This document shows, piece by piece, positions 17,755 to 27,541 of a stretch of 52,754 bases of DNA. Position numbers and translations under genes: made by a program. The stretch's first letter is position 1, and each line of letters begins with the position of its first letter. This DNA is from Alphaproteobacteria bacterium (GTDB lineage Bacteria; Pseudomonadota; Alphaproteobacteria; UBA7879; UBA5542), in contig JBAWWO010000008.1 of assembly GCA_037146715.1 (NCBI GenBank), positions 1-52,754 of the forward strand. Reading direction: 5' to 3'. Below the pieces are notes generated by a model. That model saw only the letters and a list, made by a program, of their open reading frames with translations, had not been told where the DNA came from and did no database searches.

Positions 17755-19115
17755 CGCGCACCTCCTGATGGTGGTGGTGGCACCCCATAATCCATAGGCA
17801 TTTGACTGGTCAAACTTTGACCTGCGGGCCCATATCCCGGCGTGGGTTCACTAAAATTTTGGCTTGAAGGGGGCGGACCAAAATTTGCAGAATTTCCCTG
17901 AGAGGGAGAGTTATTAGAATTATTCGACCCTTGAGTCGGCGGGGGTGGCCCAAAATTCTGGAGTTCTTCTGGAGGTGGGGGAGCGCCTGGCCCCTGAGGT
18001 CCGCCTCCGCTGCCTGCGCTCGGGAATGGATTGAAACCTCCAGTCAAAGGACTTCCACTTCCCATAATCTGACCAATAGACGCTTGATCAGCCGGTGATA
18101 ATTTAGAAGGATCCATCAGATTGTGACTAACCAACCCTGCAAGACGAGCCAATCTTTTCTGCTCATCCGCCTTTGGAGGTGCCCCAGCCCCCCTGATTGG
18201 GAAAGGAGAAATCAACGGCAAAACACCCGAACTCCCCATAGGATTAGCCATTGGGTCAATCACTTTACCCGAAGAATCTGTCTGGATTCCATTCTTAGAA
18301 AGTTCTGCGCCAATATAATTCTGCACGGCCATTATTCGTTTTTTTAGTAAGTCTTTTTGCGTAATAGGTAACAAGTTGGTCAGGTAAAACATCGTGCGTG
18401 TTAAAGCCTTTTGGTTAACCTGATCTAATTCATTCTGCCTAGCCAAGACAGAAATAAGAATACAAAGTTGATCTGCCAAAAATTCAACCGTAGGGTAATG
18501 TTTTTTGTCAATGATCACCGTCTCGATATCAAATTTTTTCTTTTCAGATTTTGCAATAAATTTTATGGCATCTTTAATGCGATTTTGCAGAGCCGAATTA
18601 TTGGTTGATCTGTAAATATGGGTTAAAAACAGTTTAAGATTTTTAATAGAATGCGGCGGCACTTTGCCTAAATCTTCCCGACGAGCCAATGCCGCAATAA
18701 AGATACAAATTTCGTTGGCAAAAATTTCCTGTGTTGGAATCCGATGCTTTTTGACAACCACGTAATCTATATTGAAATCCACATTCCCTTGAGGTGGCGG
18801 GGGGAGGGCCTGGTCTTGAACGCCTTGCTGAGGAGATGGTCCCGCGAAGGGATTGGATGGGTCTTGAGGTCCTCCTCCCCCACCCTGTGGGCCAGGAGCA
18901 ACAAAAGGATTCGAAAAATCTTGGGGACCTCCACTCCCTTGGGGGCCAGAGGCTGCAAAAGGATTACTTTGAGGACCAATCATGGCATTCCCTAAAGATG
19001 GGTATAAAAAAAGAATGAAAAATGCAGAAATTACAGACAGAAAAAGCCATGGACGGACAAGCGAAACCGCATCTTGTTTGAACAGAATTTTACTCAATAG
19101 AAACCGACGCCGCAT
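17751..19115 (-). CDS. Exported NPF- and proline-rich protein with duplicated helical domain
   Basis: The 454-residue protein has a long signal-type N-terminus (hydrophobic about 22-42, cleavage near GNA-MIG). Three NPF motifs follow at 51, 69 and 88. Two copies of a roughly 75-residue helical domain cover 114-188 and 195-269; FNIDYVVVKKHRIPT and FDIETVIIDKKHYPT align, as do CIFIAALARREDL and CILISVLARQNEL. The C-terminal third is Pro/Gly/Asn-rich with a fourth NPF at 362 and several GPPPP or VPPPP runs. No known family. It is the first gene of an operon with the giant NPF protein (ATGA overlap), so the two probably act together. Confidence 0.82.
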   Translation of the reverse strand: MRRRFLLSKILFKQDAVSLVRPWLFLSVISAFFILFLYPSLGNAMIGPQSNPFAASGPQGSGGPQDFSNPFVAPGPQGGGGGPQDPSNPFAGPSPQQGVQDQALPPPPQGNVDFNIDYVVVKKHRIPTQEIFANEICIFIAALARREDLGKVPPHSIKNLKLFLTHIYRSTNNSALQNRIKDAIKFIAKSEKKKFDIETVIIDKKHYPTVEFLADQLCILISVLARQNELDQVNQKALTRTMFYLTNLLPITQKDLLKKRIMAVQNYIGAELSKNGIQTDSSGKVIDPMANPMGSSGVLPLISPFPIRGAGAPPKADEQKRLARLAGLVSHNLMDPSKLSPADQASIGQIMGSGSPLTGGFNPFPSAGSGGGPQGPGAPPPPEELQNFGPPPPTQGSNNSNNSPSQGNSANFGPPPSSQNFSEPTPGYGPAGQSLTSQMPMDYGVPPPPSGGAR

Positions 19116-19143
19116 TCCCCCTCGTTTATATAGTTATATCAAC

Positions 19144-19172
19144 AGTATCAAAGGTTTTTACGAAAAATGCAA
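19144..19172 (-). promoter_or_regulatory. Promoter of the NPF operon
   Basis: On the minus strand TTGCAT (19172-19167), a 17-base spacer and GATACT (19149-19144). The expected start is near 19137. A perfect palindrome TCCTTATAAGGA (19176-19187) lies just upstream, and AAGGTTTT (19151-19158) pairs with AAAACCTT (19190-19197) around the -35 box, suggesting an operator. Confidence 0.65.
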
Positions 19173-19294
19173 GAGTCCTTATAAGGATGAAAACCTTGAT
19201 TCTTCCTCTCCCCATTTCTTTCCCGGGATTAAAGGACCTACGCCTTACTTGCGACGCTGATCAACCTAACGAGAATACAGTAGAACCCTACAGA

Positions 19295-19315
19295 CCCTCG
19301 GGCCAAGCCCGAGGG
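19295..19315. repeat. Short intergenic palindrome, CTCGGG family
   Basis: CCCTCGGGCCAAGCCCGAGGG, perfect arms of 9 bp. It lies in the gap downstream of anmK. The rest of that gap (19198-19381) shows nothing else except a small CTTCGCGAAG palindrome near 19365. Confidence 0.75.
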
Positions 19316-19381
19316 AATCACTGGAAGACATACTCATTTTATCTAAGTTTTATTCTTTGGGCTCTTCGCGAAGTCTCACTT

Positions 19382-20470
19382 CTATTTGAACTTATACATT
19401 CCACCCGCTAAAGGCACAGCCACCCCCGTCGTATGGGGGAAGCTCAGGGGCAATCCTTTAACAGATCTCATGGCTAAAAAGGCAAAAGCTTGAGCCTCAA
19501 CAAAGTCTCCATCTGTATTCAAAATATCAATAGAGTCTACACAGGCCGGCTTCAAATAGTGCTCTAAGCGCTGACACAGAGTTTTATTGTGGCGCCCTCC
19601 CCCCGATATGTACCAAACCTTTGGAGTCTCTGGCAGAAACTGTAGGGCCTTAAAAACCCCTAAAACCGTCATTTCTGTCAAGGTTGCCGCCCCATCTTCC
19701 ACAGACAAATGCTCAACAACCTCTAAACTAAACTCATTCCTATCCAAAGATTTTGGGGGCTTAATGGCAAAATAGGGATTGCGACCAAAGTGCTCTAACA
19801 CCTTCTGATCACATTTGCCTTTTGCAGCTATAGCACCCCCAACGTCATAAGGAATCTGCAGTTTTTTCCACACCCAATCGTTAATCAGGGCATTACCCGG
19901 CCCCGTATCAAAAGCCACCAAATCATCATCCGATATCCAGGTAATATTGGCAACACCCCCCACATTCAAAACAGCCACAGGTTTCTGAAAATTCCGAAGC
20001 AGCGCCTGATGATATACAGGCACTAAAGGCGCCCCCTCTCCCCCATGCTGCACATCATTTTGCCGCATGTCCCACACAACGGGAGTCTTGGTCATTTCAC
20101 TTAACAAGGCACCATCTCCCAGTTGCCAAGTGCGACCCTTTGGAAATTTCTTGGGGGATTCATGCAAAATCGTATGACCGTGAAAGCCAATTAATTTAAT
20201 TTCTGCCCGAGGAATATTGAATGTTTTTAGAAAATTTTCATAGGCCTCAGCATGCAAAACCGTCAGCTTTTTTTCAAGTTCTTTTATGTAGGGCGTTTCC
20301 TCGTGAGAGCCCAAAATTCGGCGGATTTCTTCAACAAATTCTATGTCATAGGGGTACAACTTAGCCGGCCCTATCTCAAACACAGAAAGACCATCTGTCT
20401 TAATCGCAGCCACGTCAATGCCATCCAGTGACGTGCCACTCATCATTCCTACAACCCATTGTGCGTTCAT
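19382..20470 (-). CDS. anmK: Anhydro-N-acetylmuramic acid kinase
   Basis: The 362-residue enzyme phosphorylates and opens 1,6-anhydro-MurNAc to MurNAc-6-phosphate in peptidoglycan recycling. Signatures: VGMMSGTSLDGIDVAA at the ATP-binding N-terminus, GFHGHTILHESP, WQLGDGALLSE, HGGEGAPLVPVYH, LNVGGVANITWI, FDTGPGNALINDW and the C-terminal GGGRHNKTL. Length and motif order match the family. A recycling enzyme suggests the organism still has peptidoglycan. AAAGG lies 6 bases before the ATG. Confidence 0.96.
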   Translation of the reverse strand: MNAQWVVGMMSGTSLDGIDVAAIKTDGLSVFEIGPAKLYPYDIEFVEEIRRILGSHEETPYIKELEKKLTVLHAEAYENFLKTFNIPRAEIKLIGFHGHTILHESPKKFPKGRTWQLGDGALLSEMTKTPVVWDMRQNDVQHGGEGAPLVPVYHQALLRNFQKPVAVLNVGGVANITWISDDDLVAFDTGPGNALINDWVWKKLQIPYDVGGAIAAKGKCDQKVLEHFGRNPYFAIKPPKSLDRNEFSLEVVEHLSVEDGAATLTEMTVLGVFKALQFLPETPKVWYISGGGRHNKTLCQRLEHYLKPACVDSIDILNTDGDFVEAQAFAFLAMRSVKGLPLSFPHTTGVAVPLAGGMYKFK

Positions 20471-20580
20471 GCAGTACCTTTGTTATCTTTCTCTCACATT
20501 AATTCTGGAAACGAAAAAATACAAGAAAAATCAATACATTACTCCATGTCGCGAAGCAGGTGCTGATTTGTGGGGCTAGC

Positions 20581-21657
20581 CTAGAGTTTGCTTTTCTTTT
20601 GTCTCATACTCAACGACTTTAACTGGCCACAGGCCGCCAAAATATCTTCTCCTCTGGTTTTACGGATGGGGGACGCATATCCTGCCTCCTCTAACACCGC
20701 GGCAAACTTCTCAATAGTCTGCCAGTCGGAACATTCATAAGGAGCTTCCGGCCAAGAGTTAAAGGGAATAAGGTTAATTTTTGCATGAATATTTTTCAGC
20801 AACTTTACTAAGCCACGAGCATCCGCCAAAGAATCATTTACACCTTTCAGCATCACATATTCAAAAGTAATCCGATTAGACTTGCTGGTACCAGGATAGG
20901 CTTGGCAGGCGGCCATCAGCTCTTCCAGAGAGTATTTCCTATTAATCGGCATAATCCGGTTCCGCAGTTCATTTGTCACGGCGTGCAGGGAAATCGCCAG
21001 ATTAACACCCAACTCTTTTCCACACTGTTCAATAAATGGGACAACCCCTGAAGTTGACAAAGTAATTGATCGTTTAGGCATATTGAACCCGGCAGGGTCC
21101 ATAGCAATAGCCAGGGCTTTTTTGACATTCTCGTAATTATACAGGGGCTCCCCCATCCCCATCAGCACAATATTGGAAACATGTCGGTTCTCCTGGGGCG
21201 CAGGCCATTCTCCAAAAACATCGCGGGCCATAAACATTTGGCCCAATAGCTCAGCAGCCGTCAGATTTCTGACAAGAAGCTGTGTCCCCGTATGGCAAAA
21301 CTTACAGGTTAGAGTACAACCCACCTGGGATGAAATACACAAGGTCCCCCGTGTACGTTCAGGAATATGAACTGTTTCTATCTCTTGCCCATCTTTCAAA
21401 GAAAGCAACCATTTTTGCGTGCCATCTACTGAGGTCTGCGCTGTATTTAAGTCCAATCGGTCTAAATGAAAAGTTTCAGCCAAGGTTTCTTGAACATTTT
21501 TGGGCAAATTTTTCATCTGGTCAAAAGACCGCACGCCCAGCCCATAAACCCAATGATAAATCTGTTGTGCCCGAAAAGGTCGCAATCCCACACTTAAGGC
21601 CCAAGAGGTCATATCTTCTAAGGATAACCCAATTAAAGAATGTTTTTCTGTTGTCAT
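20581..21657 (-). CDS. rlmN: Dual-specificity 23S rRNA/tRNA adenine-C2 methyltransferase RlmN
   Basis: This radical-SAM enzyme methylates C2 of A2503 in 23S rRNA and A37 of some tRNAs. The three-Cys cluster motif [13 protein letters not shown], the preceding [53 protein letters not shown] and [17 protein letters not shown] are diagnostic. A late Cys (ILAACGQL) supplies the methyl-carrying residue. I chose the ATG at 21657 (358 residues), where the family alignment begins. An in-frame GTG at 21741 would add 28 residues and lies two bases after the start predicted from TATAAT at 21755-21750, so it remains possible. Confidence 0.93.
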   Translation of the reverse strand: MTTEKHSLIGLSLEDMTSWALSVGLRPFRAQQIYHWVYGLGVRSFDQMKNLPKNVQETLAETFHLDRLDLNTAQTSVDGTQKWLLSLKDGQEIETVHIPERTRGTLCISSQVGCTLTCKFCHTGTQLLVRNLTAAELLGQMFMARDVFGEWPAPQENRHVSNIVLMGMGEPLYNYENVKKALAIAMDPAGFNMPKRSITLSTSGVVPFIEQCGKELGVNLAISLHAVTNELRNRIMPINRKYSLEELMAACQAYPGTSKSNRITFEYVMLKGVNDSLADARGLVKLLKNIHAKINLIPFNSWPEAPYECSDWQTIEKFAAVLEEAGYASPIRKTRGEDILAACGQLKSLSMRQKKSKL

Positions 21658-21780
21658 CTCTTTTATATAGGCCTGCACTTCAAAGGTTTCAATGGTTTTC
21701 AGTCTTCTGGCAAAAATTAATTTACATTTTTCACCAAACACGTATACATATTATACTGGAATTAACTAAAGGTAATTTTT

Positions 21781-22443
21781 ATGCCGAAAGCAATTAACGA
21801 TCTCATTAAGGGTTGTAAGGAATTCAAGTTACATTATTTTGATAATCATCATCCTCTATTTGAGACTTTATCACAGGGGCAAAAGCCAAAGGCTCTGGTC
21901 ATTTCTTGCTCTGACTCTCGGGTAGACCCGGTAATTGTAACCAAGTGCGAACCAGGGGATTTATTTGTTATTCGCAATGTGGCCAACTTGGTCCCCCCCT
22001 ATGAACAGGATAATGGATACCATGGCACCAGTGCAGCCTTAGAATTTGGTATAGGCACCCTGGGCATTCAGCACATCATCGTCTTTGGCCACACCCAATG
22101 CGAGGGTATTCATCACCTTTTGACCGAGCAAGATTGTCAAATAAAGAAACGCAGTTTTATTTCTCAGTGGATGAATTTGGCCAATTGGGCCCATATGCAC
22201 ACAAAGCAGAACAGGAAAAATCTTTCCCATCAACAACAAGTTAGCTTGTGTGGGCAATATTCCTTGATTCATTCATTGAACAACCTGATGACCTTTCCCT
22301 GGATCAAAGAAAAGGTTGAAAACAATCAGCTCACCTTGCATGCCTGGCAATTTAACATTGCCACAGGTGATGTGGCTGCATTCACCCCCAAGACCTTTCC
22401 CGTGGCTGAAGAGAACGTAGATGTCTTTAAAATTTTGAACTAA
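21781..22443 (+). CDS. Beta-class carbonic anhydrase
   Basis: The 220-residue enzyme interconverts carbon dioxide and bicarbonate. Zinc ligands and the catalytic dyad are visible: the first Cys with the Asp-Arg dyad in SCSDSRVDP (about residues 41-46), and His and Cys in FGHTQCEG (about 102-105). FVIRNVANLVPP and GTSAALEFGIGTLG are family signatures. No signal peptide is present, so it is cytoplasmic. AAAGG lies 8 bases before the ATG. It is divergent from rlmN with a short shared promoter region. Confidence 0.95.
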   Translation: MPKAINDLIKGCKEFKLHYFDNHHPLFETLSQGQKPKALVISCSDSRVDPVIVTKCEPGDLFVIRNVANLVPPYEQDNGYHGTSAALEFGIGTLGIQHIIVFGHTQCEGIHHLLTEQDCQIKKRSFISQWMNLANWAHMHTKQNRKNLSHQQQVSLCGQYSLIHSLNNLMTFPWIKEKVENNQLTLHAWQFNIATGDVAAFTPKTFPVAEENVDVFKILN

Positions 22444-22498
22444 ACACTTTCCTTTTTGAATCAAACATTATATGTTAAGGGGAATGGAGGACATACTA

Positions 22499-22660
22499 AT
22501 GAAAAAATTTATCTTTTTAGCAGTTTTAGGACTATTTCTAACAAATTTGGCAATGGCTGAGGAATACAAACTCTACAGCCCCACGGCTTATGCAGGCAAG
22601 ACTGCATCTGATGGTACTTGGGAAATTGACCCTTGCGACGCAAGTCAAGACGAACAGTAA
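22499..22660 (+). CDS. Very small exported peptide (53 residues)
   Basis: The 53-residue product consists of a strong signal peptide (MKKFIFLAVLGLFLTNLAMA) and a mature part of only about 33 residues with one Cys and an acidic end (DPCDASQDEQ). GGAGG lies 8 bases upstream of the ATG at 22499, which favours this start over one 9 codons earlier. I recognise no family. It could be a secreted peptide or a lipid- or membrane-associated factor. It is too short for firm assignment, but the ribosome site and signal peptide support a real gene. Confidence 0.6.
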   Translation: MKKFIFLAVLGLFLTNLAMAEEYKLYSPTAYAGKTASDGTWEIDPCDASQDEQ

Positions 22661-22689
22661 TTTCTGAATACTTCACCTTAAGACCCCGT

Positions 22690-22710
22690 CCCTCGGGCTT
22701 AACCCGAGGG
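22690..22710. repeat. Short intergenic palindrome, CTCGGG family
   Basis: CCCTCGGGCTTAACCCGAGGG, perfect 9-bp arms, between two convergent small genes. No T-run follows it. Confidence 0.75.
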
Positions 22711-22729
22711 CACATAGTCTCACAAAGTC

Positions 22730-23125
22730 CTACCGAATAAAATAATAGGTACATTGCTCTTCTGATGTTTCTCTAGCCCTTACTTGAAGCCAAAAAGTGT
22801 GCTCTATCTCTGATTCTGCATATGTTGGCAACTTTCTGCCTCTTTGAAAAAAGTCCAATACAGACTGAAATAGATTTACAGGAAGTCGCGTTCTGTAAGC
22901 AGGGGGTGACACCAATTTAAAAATAAGATCATCAGGGGCTTCCCGAATCTGTGCAATTGTTTGCAATCCCCCTTCCCAAAGCCCATCAAGAAACCATTCA
23001 TCTGCCTGGTATCCACGACTCTGTAAAATGACTGTGACATCTGCCAGGTCTGCATCCCAACCATGAGCACTCGCACTTTGTCCGATTGAAAAGAATAAAA
23101 AAGCAATCAACGTCTGTATTTTCAT
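22730..23125 (-). CDS. Small exported protein of unknown function
   Basis: From the ATG at 23125 the product is 131 residues with a signal peptide (MKIQTLIAFLFFSIGQSASA). The mature part (HGWDADLADVTVILQSRG, then WFLDGLWEGGLQTIAQI) has alternating hydrophobic pattern and ends with an aromatic-rich segment. No family is recognised. Upstream in-frame codons exist to 23224 but would put the signal peptide 33 residues in. GGGGA precedes the ATG by two bases only, a short spacing. A strong hairpin at 23146-23174 lies in its leader. Confidence 0.6.
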   Translation of the reverse strand: MKIQTLIAFLFFSIGQSASAHGWDADLADVTVILQSRGYQADEWFLDGLWEGGLQTIAQIREAPDDLIFKLVSPPAYRTRLPVNLFQSVLDFFQRGRKLPTYAESEIEHTFWLQVRARETSEEQCTYYFIR

Positions 23126-23145
23126 ATCCCCATTAATGTAAGAAA

Positions 23146-23174
23146 ACCCCTGCCCTAAATCAAGAGGGAGGGGT
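23146..23174. other. Hairpin with U-tract, in the leader of the exported-protein gene
   Basis: ACCCCT (23146-23151) pairs with AGGGGT (23169-23174), with an inner CCT/AGG stem. Seven T residues follow on the plus strand (23176-23182) and a TTTT run on the minus strand. It ends about 20 bases before the start codon at 23125, so on the minus strand it would act in the leader, possibly as an attenuator. On the plus strand it looks like a terminator. Confidence 0.6.
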
Positions 23175-23327
23175 CTTTTTTTATATTTAGTTATAGACTC
23201 TCGGCTCAAGCCCCAGAGCATCAACAGGCGTCCACTCGTTTATCCGAGTTTAGCTATACCGACCCGCAGAGGGCAAGAATCCATCTTTTGCGCATCAAAA
23301 AAGACTATTGATTTTAGCTGTTTGTAA

Positions 23328-23366
23328 AAAAACCCCCTTGCTCAATTTAAGAGAAAGGGGGTTTTT
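23328..23366 (-). terminator. Rho-independent terminator of the rplJL-rpoBC operon
   Basis: The stem AAAACCCCCTT / AAGGGGGTTTT is followed on the minus strand by a T-run (23332-23326), 15 bases past the rpoC stop. A-T flanks on both sides make it potentially bidirectional. Confidence 0.9.
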
Positions 23367-23380
23367 AACGTTTCAGCTGA

Positions 23381-26300
23381 TTAGGAAGCAGCTACCGCTG
23401 TTTCTTTCTCTAGTTGAGCCATATCTTTTTCGTAGGCCACTTGCTTAAGTTTACGCAAGGCAGCACCTGTACCCGCTGGAACCAACCGTCCCACGATTAC
23501 GTTTTCTTTCAGGCCCGTCAAGTAATCTGACCGTCCAGAAACCGCGGCCTCAGTCAAGACACGCGTTGTTTCTTGGAAAGAAGCTGCTGACATAAATGAG
23601 CTTGTCTGCAAGGAAGCTTTTGTGATTCCCTGTAAGATTGGGCGACCCACAGCAATACGACCATTTTCTTTTTCAACGCTCATGTTTTCCAAGATAAGTT
23701 CTTCTTGGTTAACTTCTTCGCCGACCATAAAGGTTGTATCGCCTGCATCCACAATTTCTACTTTCTGCAGCATTTGCCGAATAATGATTTCGATATGTTT
23801 ATCGTCAATCTTCACCCCTTGCAAACGGTAGATTTCTTGAACTTCCGCCACAAGATATTCGGCCAGAGCTTCCACACCCAAAATACGTAGAACGTCATGG
23901 GGAACAAGCTTACCATCAATCAACAGGTCTCCCTTTTGAACGTAATCTCCTTCGTGCACGCAAACGTGACGGCCCTTAGGAATCAAATATTCAATGGGTT
24001 GAACTTCCGCATCATCGGGAATAATCACGAGACGACGTTTGGATTTGTAGTCTTTTCCAAATTCAACGCGACCTGAACACTCACAAATGATCGCAAAATC
24101 CTTGGGAATGCGAGCTTCGAACAATTCGATAACGCGCGGCAATCCCCCGGTGATATCCCGTGTTTTTGAAGATTCACGTGGAATACGGGCAATCACTTCA
24201 CCTGCCTTAACAGTTTTACCATTTTCAATGTTCAAAATAGCGTCAACGGGCAAGAAATATCGCGCTTCCAGTCCATTAGATAAGGTCAAAGGATTTCCTT
24301 CCTTATCACGAATCACCATCCGTGGTTTCAGCAAAGCATTCTTTGAGTTTTGGCGCCAGTCAACAACCACGCGGCTGGAGATACCTGTTTCATCATCAAA
24401 GACTTCACGAACGGACGCGCCATCAATCAAGTCCACATAATGAACAGTACCTTCACATTCTGTCAGAACAGGGGTTGTGTATGGGTCCCATTCAGCAAGA
24501 CGTTGACCTTGTTTAACCATTTTGCCATCTTCAGCCAGCAACTTAGCCCCATAAACCAAACGACGACTCATTTTCTGACGACCTTGGTCATCCAAAATGG
24601 CCAGTTCTACATGACGCCCCATCACAACGTAATGGCCTTCAGCTGTTTTGATAACATTCTTGTTTTTCAAGAACAATTTACCGGCAGAAGGTGCATCCAT
24701 GCTTGATTCTTCAGCGGCACCCTGAGCAGCCCCTCCAATGTGGAAGGTACGCATGGTAAGCTGGGTTCCAGGTTCACCAATAGACTGGGCTGCGATAACA
24801 CCCACAGCTTCCCCTTGGTTAACCCTTGTTCCTCTAGCTAGGTCACGCCCATAACATGTTGAACAACCCCCACCTTTCGCCTGACAAGTCAAAGGAGAGC
24901 GAACGAAAATAGAATCAATTGTTGTTTTTGACAATCTATCCAATTCATCTTCATTGATCATTTGTGAAGCGCCTACGATAATGTCCCCAGAAACTGGGTC
25001 CAAAACATCGTGAAGACTAGACCTGCCCAGAACACGATCCCATAAAGGAACCACAACTGTACCACCATCCAAAATAGGACGAACGCACACGCCATGGGTT
25101 GTTCCACAGTCTTCTTCCGTTGTCACACAATCTTGAGCAACGTCAACCAACCGACGAGTCAGGTATCCTGAGTTTGCCGTCTTCAACGCTGTATCTGACA
25201 ATCCCTTACGGGCACCGTGGGTTGAGTTAAAGTACTCAAGAACCGATAGGCCTTCTTTAAAGTTAGAGATAATAGGCGTTTCGATAATTTCCCCTGATGG
25301 TTTTGCCATCAATCCACGCATACCCGCCAACTGTTTCATCTGTGCTGGGGATCCACGGGCACCAGAGTGCGCCATCATATAGATTGAGTTAATCGGCTCG
25401 CCTTCTTTCACGGCAGCGATTTCCTTCATCATTTCTTGAGCAACGAAATCACCACATTGTGACCACGCGTCCACAACCTTGTTGTATTTTTCCCCTTGAG
25501 TAATCAAGCCATCCAAATACTGTTGTTCATACTCTTCAACTTTTTGACGAGTTTCATCAATCAAACGTTGCTTAGCAGCTGGAACAACCAGATCATCTTT
25601 ACCGAAAGAAATACCTGACACAGTCAAGCGACGGAACCCAAGTTTCATCACCCGGTCAGCGAACACAACAGTCTCTTTTGGTCCACAATGACGATAAATA
25701 ATGTCCAGAAGCCCTGAAATTTCCTTAGATGTAATCAGCTTGTTGATCAAACTAAAATCTAAAGAAGCATGCCGTGGGAAAAGTTCAGACAAAAGCATAC
25801 GCCCCGGTGTTGTTTGAACAATAGAAACCCTGGGGGCTCCATTTGCATCAACGCCTTCATACCGAGACTTAATCTTAGCATGCAATTCTACAATGCCGTC
25901 ATCTAAGGCGCGTTCGATTTCTGCAACTGATGCAAAAATCATGCCCTGCCCTTTCATATTTTCCCGTTCAATAGTTAGGTAATAGAGACCCAAAACGCTG
26001 TCCTTTGTGGGAACAATGATAGGGCGACCATTCGCAGGGCTTAGAATGTTGTTTGTAGACATCATCAAAACCCGTGATTCTAACTGTGCTTCCAAAGAAA
26101 GAGGCACATGTACGGCCATTTGGTCTCCGTCGAAGTCCGCGTTAAAAGCAGTACAAACCAGCGGATGCAACTGAATAGCTTTTCCTTCAACTAGAACAGG
26201 CTCAAACGCCTGAATACCCAAACGGTGGAGCGTTGGCGCACGGTTCAAAAGAACAGGATGTTCACGAATCACTTCTTCCAGAATATCCCAAACTTCAGGA

Positions 26301-27520
26301 CGCTCTTTTTCCACCATCCGCTTAGCGGCCTTAACCGTTGGCGCAATACCGTACTTTTCTAACTTAGAATAAATGAAGGGTTTGAAAAGCTCTAAGGCCA
26401 TTTTCTTTGGCAATCCACATTGGTGTAACCTTAAAGAAGGCCCAACAACGATCACAGAACGACCTGAGTAATCCACACGTTTACCCAAAAGGTTTTGACG
26501 GAAACGCCCCTGTTTTCCTTTCAGCATATCTGACAAAGATTTCAAAGGTCGTTTGTTCGCACCGACAATCACACGTCCACGACGCCCGTTATCAAACAAA
26601 GCATCAACAGATTCTTGCAGCATTCTTTTTTCATTGCGAATGATAATGCTTGGTGCTTTTAACTCAATCAGACGCTTCAAACGGTTGTTCCGGTTGATTA
26701 CACGGCGATACAAGTCATTCAGATCAGAGGTCGCAAATCTGCCCCCATCCAATGGAACCAAAGGACGCAATTCGGGAGGAATAACCGGCAGAACTTTCAA
26801 AATCATCCATTCCGGACGCGCTTCAGACTGCAAAAACGCTTCAACAATTTTCAAGCGCTTTACAATTTTCTTACGCCGCGCTTCAGAAGAAGATTCCTTC
26901 AATTCTGTACGCAGATCTTCTTTTTCTTTTGGCAAATCCAGAGTAGAAAGCAGAACATACAAAGCCTCAGCCCCAATGTCGGCCTTGAAAGCTTCTTCCC
27001 CATACTTGTCTTGAGCATCCAGATATTCTTCTTCAGAAAGCAAAGAATACTTTTTCAAAGGTGTCAAAACTGGGTCTAGAACAATGTAGCTCTCAAAATA
27101 CAGAATCTTTTCCAAATCTTTTAAAGACATATCCAACAAAATACCGATACGGCTAGGCAAAGATTTTAAGAACCAAATATGTGCAACAGGCGCTGCCAAA
27201 TCAATGTGCCCCATACGATCGCGACGGACTTTTGAAAGGGTGACTTCAACACCACACTTTTCACAAACCACACCACGATACTTCATGCGTTTATATTTAC
27301 CGCATAAGCATTCATAATCCTTGATGGGACCAAAAATTTTCGCGCAAAACAAGCCATCTTTTTCTGGCTTAAACGTACGATAGTTGATGGTTTCTGGTTT
27401 CTTTACTTCCCCAAAAGACCAGGACTTGATGCGTTCTGGACTTGCAATAGAGATTTTGATTTCTCCAAAACTATTTGGACTAGGAACTGGACTAAAAAGT
27501 TTCTGTAGTTCACGTGTCAT
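23381..27520 (-). CDS. rpoC: RNA polymerase subunit beta-prime
   Basis: The 1379-residue subunit carries the catalytic Mg-binding loop [15 protein letters not shown] near residue 460. The N-terminal zinc-binding Cys cluster ([20 protein letters not shown]) and the second cluster ([15 protein letters not shown]) are complete, as are the bridge-helix/trigger-loop region ([19 protein letters not shown]) and [22 protein letters not shown]. Length is normal. It follows rpoB by 21 bases and ends the operon before a strong terminator. Confidence 0.99.
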   Translation of the reverse strand: MTRELQKLFSPVPSPNSFGEIKISIASPERIKSWSFGEVKKPETINYRTFKPEKDGLFCAKIFGPIKDYECLCGKYKRMKYRGVVCEKCGVEVTLSKVRRDRMGHIDLAAPVAHIWFLKSLPSRIGILLDMSLKDLEKILYFESYIVLDPVLTPLKKYSLLSEEEYLDAQDKYGEEAFKADIGAEALYVLLSTLDLPKEKEDLRTELKESSSEARRKKIVKRLKIVEAFLQSEARPEWMILKVLPVIPPELRPLVPLDGGRFATSDLNDLYRRVINRNNRLKRLIELKAPSIIIRNEKRMLQESVDALFDNGRRGRVIVGANKRPLKSLSDMLKGKQGRFRQNLLGKRVDYSGRSVIVVGPSLRLHQCGLPKKMALELFKPFIYSKLEKYGIAPTVKAAKRMVEKERPEVWDILEEVIREHPVLLNRAPTLHRLGIQAFEPVLVEGKAIQLHPLVCTAFNADFDGDQMAVHVPLSLEAQLESRVLMMSTNNILSPANGRPIIVPTKDSVLGLYYLTIERENMKGQGMIFASVAEIERALDDGIVELHAKIKSRYEGVDANGAPRVSIVQTTPGRMLLSELFPRHASLDFSLINKLITSKEISGLLDIIYRHCGPKETVVFADRVMKLGFRRLTVSGISFGKDDLVVPAAKQRLIDETRQKVEEYEQQYLDGLITQGEKYNKVVDAWSQCGDFVAQEMMKEIAAVKEGEPINSIYMMAHSGARGSPAQMKQLAGMRGLMAKPSGEIIETPIISNFKEGLSVLEYFNSTHGARKGLSDTALKTANSGYLTRRLVDVAQDCVTTEEDCGTTHGVCVRPILDGGTVVVPLWDRVLGRSSLHDVLDPVSGDIIVGASQMINEDELDRLSKTTIDSIFVRSPLTCQAKGGGCSTCYGRDLARGTRVNQGEAVGVIAAQSIGEPGTQLTMRTFHIGGAAQGAAEESSMDAPSAGKLFLKNKNVIKTAEGHYVVMGRHVELAILDDQGRQKMSRRLVYGAKLLAEDGKMVKQGQRLAEWDPYTTPVLTECEGTVHYVDLIDGASVREVFDDETGISSRVVVDWRQNSKNALLKPRMVIRDKEGNPLTLSNGLEARYFLPVDAILNIENGKTVKAGEVIARIPRESSKTRDITGGLPRVIELFEARIPKDFAIICECSGRVEFGKDYKSKRRLVIIPDDAEVQPIEYLIPKGRHVCVHEGDYVQKGDLLIDGKLVPHDVLRILGVEALAEYLVAEVQEIYRLQGVKIDDKHIEIIIRQMLQKVEIVDAGDTTFMVGEEVNQEELILENMSVEKENGRIAVGRPILQGITKASLQTSSFMSAASFQETTRVLTEAAVSGRSDYLTGLKENVIVGRLVPAGTGAALRKLKQVAYEKDMAQLEKETAVAAS

Positions 27521-27541
27521 TTCTTTCTCCCAAAACTATCG

